Shown in pieces: positions 14,973-18,090 of a stretch of 18,090 nucleotides of DNA (position 1 is the first letter of the stretch; the number at the start of each line of letters is the position of its first letter). The stretch is from Bacteroidota bacterium. Its GTDB lineage: Bacteria; Bacteroidota; Ignavibacteria; SZUA-365. The stretch is taken from NCBI GenBank assembly GCA_018224415.1, contig JAGTUZ010000223.1, forward strand, positions 1 through 18,090. Direction: 5' to 3'. A program made the translations under genes and the position numbers. A model generated the notes under the pieces. The model saw only the letters and a program-made list of their open reading frames with translations, did no database searches and was not told the origin of the DNA.

Positions 14973-16499
14973 ATGCATCCCCATCACGCCCCCTCGACAT
15001 TTGCACGGCACGCCATGGTTCTTGACGACGCGCAGCGCGCTTCCCTTCGTTCCCTCATCGAAAACAATGCAGCAGACGCCGAACGCCGGCGCAATGCACG
15101 CATCATCCTCGCCTATGCCGACGGCGCCGACACCGCAGCGGTTGCGACGGCTTGCGACCTGTCGGAAAGTCGCACCCGGTACTGGCGCGGCGTGTTCGAA
15201 AAATACGGCATGTCCATGTTCGAGGAAGGTTTCGCGCCCCCCGTGCGACGCCGCGCGCCTCGGGAACGTCCCCCCGCCAGTACGTTCACCCTTTCCGACG
15301 AACAGCGGCGCGCCCTTGCGCCCTGGCTCGACGAGGCGGTGGATGACGCGCTGCGCGGGCGGGCCCGCCTGCTGCTCGCCTATGCCGACGGCAAGGACAC
15401 CGACGTCATCGCCCGCGAAGTCGGACTCTCCCCCAGCCGCACGCGCTACTGGCGCAAGGCCTTCGAACGCGAAGGAATGACGGTATTCGAGCATGCCGGG
15501 AGCGATGTCGCAACAAGCGAAGTACACGCCTCCGGAAATAAAAAGAGCCCACTGCCCGGTATTCTCCCCGACGACTGTTTTTCGGAGGCGGGACGAAAGG
15601 TGTTGCACATGTATTTCGGAGAAATGCTCGCCATGGAGGCGCATCCGGACATGGACGGGGATCCGGAGGTTGTCCACAAGATGCGCGTGGCCACACGCCG
15701 CATCCGCTCTGCGTTCGAGATCTTCGACCTTGCATTCGATGACAAGACGAAAAAGCGCTTCCGCCGTCCGCTCAAGCGCCTCGGCCGGACGCTCGGCTGC
15801 GTCCGCGATCTCGATGTCCTGCTCATGCACATGCGCGCCTATGCCCGGGAACTGAGCGCGGCCGACGCCTCCTCCTTCGCCCCGTTGCTGTCGGCATGGG
15901 AAGACGATCGTGCGATGCATTTCGCAGCGCTGCGCGCGTTTCTCGCGGACGAGGCGTATCTCCGTTTCCGCGAGCAGTTCCGCCAGTTCGTGGAAACTCC
16001 CCTGGCCGGCGCCCTTCCTGACGAGGCGGTCGTTCCCGGTGTGTCCCGCCGTGTCGCGCAGGTCGCTCCGGAACTCATCCTCCGCCGCTACACCGAGGTG
16101 CTGGCCTTCGATCCACGCATGGAAACGGCATCGATCGACCTGCTGCATCGACTGCGCATCCAATGCAAGAAGCTGCGTTACACGATGGAGAGTTTCACCG
16201 AACTGCTGGGGCCGGGAGGACGCAAGGCGATCCGGCAGACCATTGTGCTGCAGGACTATCTCGGCGAACTGCAGGATGGACAGGCCGCCAGCGACATGAT
16301 CACTGATTTCGTGAGTGGACTCGACGCCCGGCAGTCCTCCCGCCCGATGCATGAGCGGCTCAATCCCGCTCCCCTTCTCAACTACCTCGCTACGCGGGAA
16401 GCCCACAAACACGCTCTGCTGCTCGGCGTCGGCAACGCCTGGCGTGATTTCCGTGCAGCCGACACGCATAAACGCTTTCTCCGTTCGCTCATCCCCTGA
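14973..16499 (+). CDS. Two-HTH-repeat plus CHAD domain protein
   Basis: This 508-residue soluble protein has three parts. Residues 15-86 and 106-174 are two copies of one homeodomain-like helix-turn-helix unit. Both have the RxARxxLAYADGxDT core, then LSxSRTRYWRxxFExxGMxxFE, resembling the HTH of IS630-type transposases. Residues 203-505 form a CHAD domain: VHKMRVATRRIRSAFEIF (234-251), LGRTLGCVRDLDVLL (270-284), LHRLRIQCKKLRY (391-403) and LQDYLGELQDGQ. The conserved histidines are H235 and H392, with clustered Arg and Lys. CHAD domains are known to bind polyphosphate and to associate with polyphosphate granules. A DNA-binding role for the N-terminal part, and any link between polyphosphate and transcription, are inferences. 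The start is uncertain: the ATGs at 14973 and 15015 and a TTG at 14904 are all in frame, none with a good ribosome site. The gene is divergent from the M16 operon. Confidence 0.88.
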   Translation: MHPHHAPSTFARHAMVLDDAQRASLRSLIENNAADAERRRNARIILAYADGADTAAVATACDLSESRTRYWRGVFEKYGMSMFEEGFAPPVRRRAPRERPPASTFTLSDEQRRALAPWLDEAVDDALRGRARLLLAYADGKDTDVIAREVGLSPSRTRYWRKAFEREGMTVFEHAGSDVATSEVHASGNKKSPLPGILPDDCFSEAGRKVLHMYFGEMLAMEAHPDMDGDPEVVHKMRVATRRIRSAFEIFDLAFDDKTKKRFRRPLKRLGRTLGCVRDLDVLLMHMRAYARELSAADASSFAPLLSAWEDDRAMHFAALRAFLADEAYLRFREQFRQFVETPLAGALPDEAVVPGVSRRVAQVAPELILRRYTEVLAFDPRMETASIDLLHRLRIQCKKLRYTMESFTELLGPGGRKAIRQTIVLQDYLGELQDGQAASDMITDFVSGLDARQSSRPMHERLNPAPLLNYLATREAHKHALLLGVGNAWRDFRAADTHKRFLRSLIP

Positions 16500-16503
16500 T
16501 AAA

Positions 16504-16567
16504 TGACAAATGACAGATGAAAAATGACAGATCGGCGCCCTCCGCATCTGTCATCTGTCATCTGTCA
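16504..16567. repeat. 7-bp TGACAGA-like repeats forming a 22-bp inverted repeat between convergent genes
   Basis: Copies of the 7-mer tgacaga or close variants lie on both sides of a 13-base centre (16533-16545). The arms 16511-16532 and 16546-16567 are inverted with three mismatches in 22 positions. On the plus strand TGA occurs at 16504 and 16511, which with the CHAD stop at 16497 gives all three frames. On the minus strand TGA occurs at 16567 (the DUF4010 stop), 16560 and 16553, again all three frames. The hairpin lies between convergent genes and could serve as a bidirectional terminator, but neither side has a long T run. Confidence 0.85.
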
Positions 16568-17866
16568 AGCCAGCAACAATACGAAGATGAGAACGAGCCC
16601 GGTGAGCAGCACCAAACCAAACCCCGGGAGCGTATAGCGTCGCAGCGCGGCAGCGCCGAGGGACCAGGCGATGCCCGCCTTCACCGCGGTGTTGACAACA
16701 GCGGCGATCAGGATGGCAACGGTGGCCGTTGATTCGCTCATCGCGCCTTTTGAGAGGTTGGCCATCGACAGCGTGATGGCGTCGACATCGGTCAGACCGG
16801 AGAGTCCCGCCGCGAGATAGACGCCCCCGTCACCGAGATAGATCTGTGCGGCTTTCGAGACAAAGATGATAAGCGCGAACACCAGACCGAATTTCAGGGC
16901 GGTCATCAACTCGAACGGATTCTTGAGTTCGACATCCGTTATTGTATCTTTTTTCTTTCCTAATAGCAGCACCAGGCTCGCGGTGACGCCGCTGGCGGTG
17001 AGGATGGCGATGTGCGGCCAGATGTAGGCGAGCAGGGAGGGGTTCACCACGGCGATCTCGATGAGGATACGGGGGAACATGATCGAGCAGGCCAGCACGA
17101 TGGACGAAGCGAAGGTCTTCGCAAGATCGGGAGCTTCCTTGCTTTTCTGCGAGAAGGAGAGCGTCACCGCGGTACTGGAGACCAGTCCGCCGGTAAGTCC
17201 GGTCAGCGTCAGCCCGCGCTTCGGCCCCAGGATTTTCACCGTGACATAGCCGAGGAAGCTGATCCCTGCGATAAGTACAACCATGTACCAGATCTGCCGG
17301 GGATTGAGCACGTCGAGCGGACCGAAAGTCGTGTCGGGCAGCAGCGGCAGGACGATGGCGGTGATGATGGCGAATTTCAGCGTGGCATACATGTCCTCCG
17401 GCTGCACACGTGCGACCAGCTTCTGTAGGGGTCCTTTAACGGTGAGGAACAACGTAAGCACCACCGCGCTCGCGATGGAGACGGCATAGAACTCGTATTG
17501 CACGAGCACGCCGAGCAGGAAGACGATGATGGCCGCGACCTCGCTGGTCGCCCCGTGGGAGCCGTCGCGGGCCTCGTGGAAATACGACACGACCACCAGC
17601 GCCAGGAAGCCGGAGGCAAACACTCCGAGCGTCCACGTTCCAGCCGCATGTCCGAGCACCGCGGAGAGGAACCCCAGCAGCGCGATGAGTGGAAAAGTAC
17701 GGATGCCGGCAAAGAGCATGCGATGCTCGTCCTGCGAGCGTTCGCGTTCGATGCCCACCAGCGCACCGATGAGCAGACAGACAGCCCCTTTCTGGAAGAG
17801 CTCGACAACGGAAGTGTCCGGCACCACGGGCGGGACGGATTGCAGGAAGGCGAGGAGGAGATTCAT
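16565..17866 (-). CDS. MgtC/SapB N-terminal domain plus DUF4010 integral membrane protein
   Basis: This 433-residue polytopic membrane protein matches the combined MgtC plus DUF4010 architecture (usual length about 400-430). The N-terminal MgtC-like part (about 22-130) has LLIGALVGIERERS (31-44) and LFAGIRTFPLIALLGFLSA (51-69). The DUF4010 part (about 180-430) has LGPKRGLTLTGLTGGLVSSTAVT and GLSGLTDVDAITLSMA. About ten or more hydrophobic helices are visible. Its function is not established; an ion-transport or stress role by analogy with MgtC is only a guess. I chose the ATG at 17866 (MNLLLAFLQ), with GGATGG upstream. The longer frame from 17959 would add 31 residues through a likely promoter. 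Its stop lies in the 7-bp repeat hairpin shared with the CHAD gene. Confidence 0.87.
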   Translation of the reverse strand: MNLLLAFLQSVPPVVPDTSVVELFQKGAVCLLIGALVGIERERSQDEHRMLFAGIRTFPLIALLGFLSAVLGHAAGTWTLGVFASGFLALVVVSYFHEARDGSHGATSEVAAIIVFLLGVLVQYEFYAVSIASAVVLTLFLTVKGPLQKLVARVQPEDMYATLKFAIITAIVLPLLPDTTFGPLDVLNPRQIWYMVVLIAGISFLGYVTVKILGPKRGLTLTGLTGGLVSSTAVTLSFSQKSKEAPDLAKTFASSIVLACSIMFPRILIEIAVVNPSLLAYIWPHIAILTASGVTASLVLLLGKKKDTITDVELKNPFELMTALKFGLVFALIIFVSKAAQIYLGDGGVYLAAGLSGLTDVDAITLSMANLSKGAMSESTATVAILIAAVVNTAVKAGIAWSLGAAALRRYTLPGFGLVLLTGLVLIFVLLLA

Positions 17867-17897
17867 GTCCGATCCATCCAATATGAGCGATGTGGGA

Positions 17898-17928
17898 GAA
17901 ATATAGACGTTGGCAGGCGGAAATGAAA
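17898..17928 (-). promoter_or_regulatory. Possible Bacteroidota-type promoter of the MgtC/DUF4010 gene
   Basis: On the minus strand TATATTTC (17905-17898) differs from TAnnTTTG in one position. It is preceded at exactly 19 bases by TTTC (17928-17925), which differs from TTTG in one position. The start codon at 17866 follows after roughly 30 bases. This is the best match to the Bacteroidota promoter form in the window, and it argues against the longer upstream start at 17959. Confidence 0.42.
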
Positions 17929-17980
17929 TGACCATGGCGCAGGGACATCCCTGCGGCAACGGTCGCCGGGGTGTATGACC

Positions 17981-18075
17981 TCGATTCCCGCAGGTTCTCG
18001 ATTCCCGCAGGTTCTCGATTTCCGCAGGTTCTCGATTTCCGCAGGTTCTCGATTTCCGCAGGTTCTCGATTTCCG
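17981..18075. repeat. 17-bp tandem array, five full copies plus a partial, at the right edge
   Basis: Units of tcgattcccgcaggttc run at 17981-17997 and 17998-18014. Three units of tcgatttccgcaggttc follow (18015-18031, 18032-18048, 18049-18065), with a partial copy at 18066-18075. Units differ only at the seventh base (c in the first two, t in the next three), so the array probably grew in two steps. Unlike the gene-end repeats it contains no stop codon in any frame on either strand. It lies upstream of the DUF4010 gene; what lies to its right is outside the window. The remaining bases from 17867 on hold only the possible promoter above. Confidence 0.93.
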
Positions 18076-18090
18076 GTGAAGCGGTGGGAA

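Noticed and set aside
14973..15500. IS630 transposase remnant
   Set aside because: The HTH resembles that family, but it is duplicated, in frame with an intact CHAD domain, and no DDE catalytic region follows.
14913..16547. A 544-residue minus-strand open frame opposite the HTH-CHAD gene
   Set aside because: It is longer than the true gene, but the plus-strand product has clear HTH repeats and CHAD motifs while the minus-strand one has none. It also runs through the shared hairpin.
16504..16567. Transposon or MITE ends
   Set aside because: The inverted arms are made of simple 7-bp repeats with only a 13-base centre, and no target duplication or transposase is seen.
17981..18075. CRISPR array at the right edge
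   Set aside because: The units are contiguous 17-bp tandem copies with no unique spacers between them, and no cas gene is present.

Overview
The window (about 60% GC, densely coding) looks like part of a chromosome from the Bacteroidota/Chlorobi/Ignavibacteria side of the tree. The main clue is the secreted protein at 5359-6579. It has a signal peptide, a fibronectin-III-like module of the kind common in that group, and a C-terminal type IX secretion-like sorting domain starting at an NYPNP motif. Supporting clues are a lipoprotein M16 peptidase pair and several possible promoters resembling the Bacteroidota form (TTTG, about 19 bases, TAnnTTTG). No rRNA, tRNA, insertion sequence, phage gene or CRISPR array was seen. 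The taxon is an inference from gene content.

Layout, left to right. A truncated M24 (Xaa-Pro peptidase-like) gene runs off the left edge on the minus strand. It is divergent from an overlapping trkA-trkH pair encoding potassium uptake. Facing trkH is a minus-strand FrsA-like alpha/beta hydrolase whose nucleophile serine is replaced by glycine. After an AT-richer gap of 380 bases comes the secreted sorting-domain protein, a strong terminator, and glyA (serine hydroxymethyltransferase). A minus-strand operon follows: a fused AroB-AroA shikimate enzyme, then a GT4 glycosyltransferase. Next is a minus-strand M16 pair, with a catalytic subunit followed by a non-catalytic lipoprotein subunit. The right part holds a plus-strand protein joining two helix-turn-helix repeats to a CHAD domain, a convergent minus-strand MgtC/DUF4010 membrane protein, and a 17-bp tandem array at the right edge.

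Most genes are housekeeping or envelope functions, and no defence or mobile system was found. The most unusual signals are as follows. (1) Short tandem repeats (7, 14 or 17 bp) lie across the stop codons of four genes, and each places a TGA in all three reading frames. The only repeat array inside a gene has a 15-bp, frame-preserving period. (2) The AroB-AroA fusion has the same domain order as the first half of the eukaryotic AROM protein. (3) A tandem IS630-like HTH pair is fused to a CHAD domain. (4) The alpha/beta hydrolase appears to have lost its catalytic residues.
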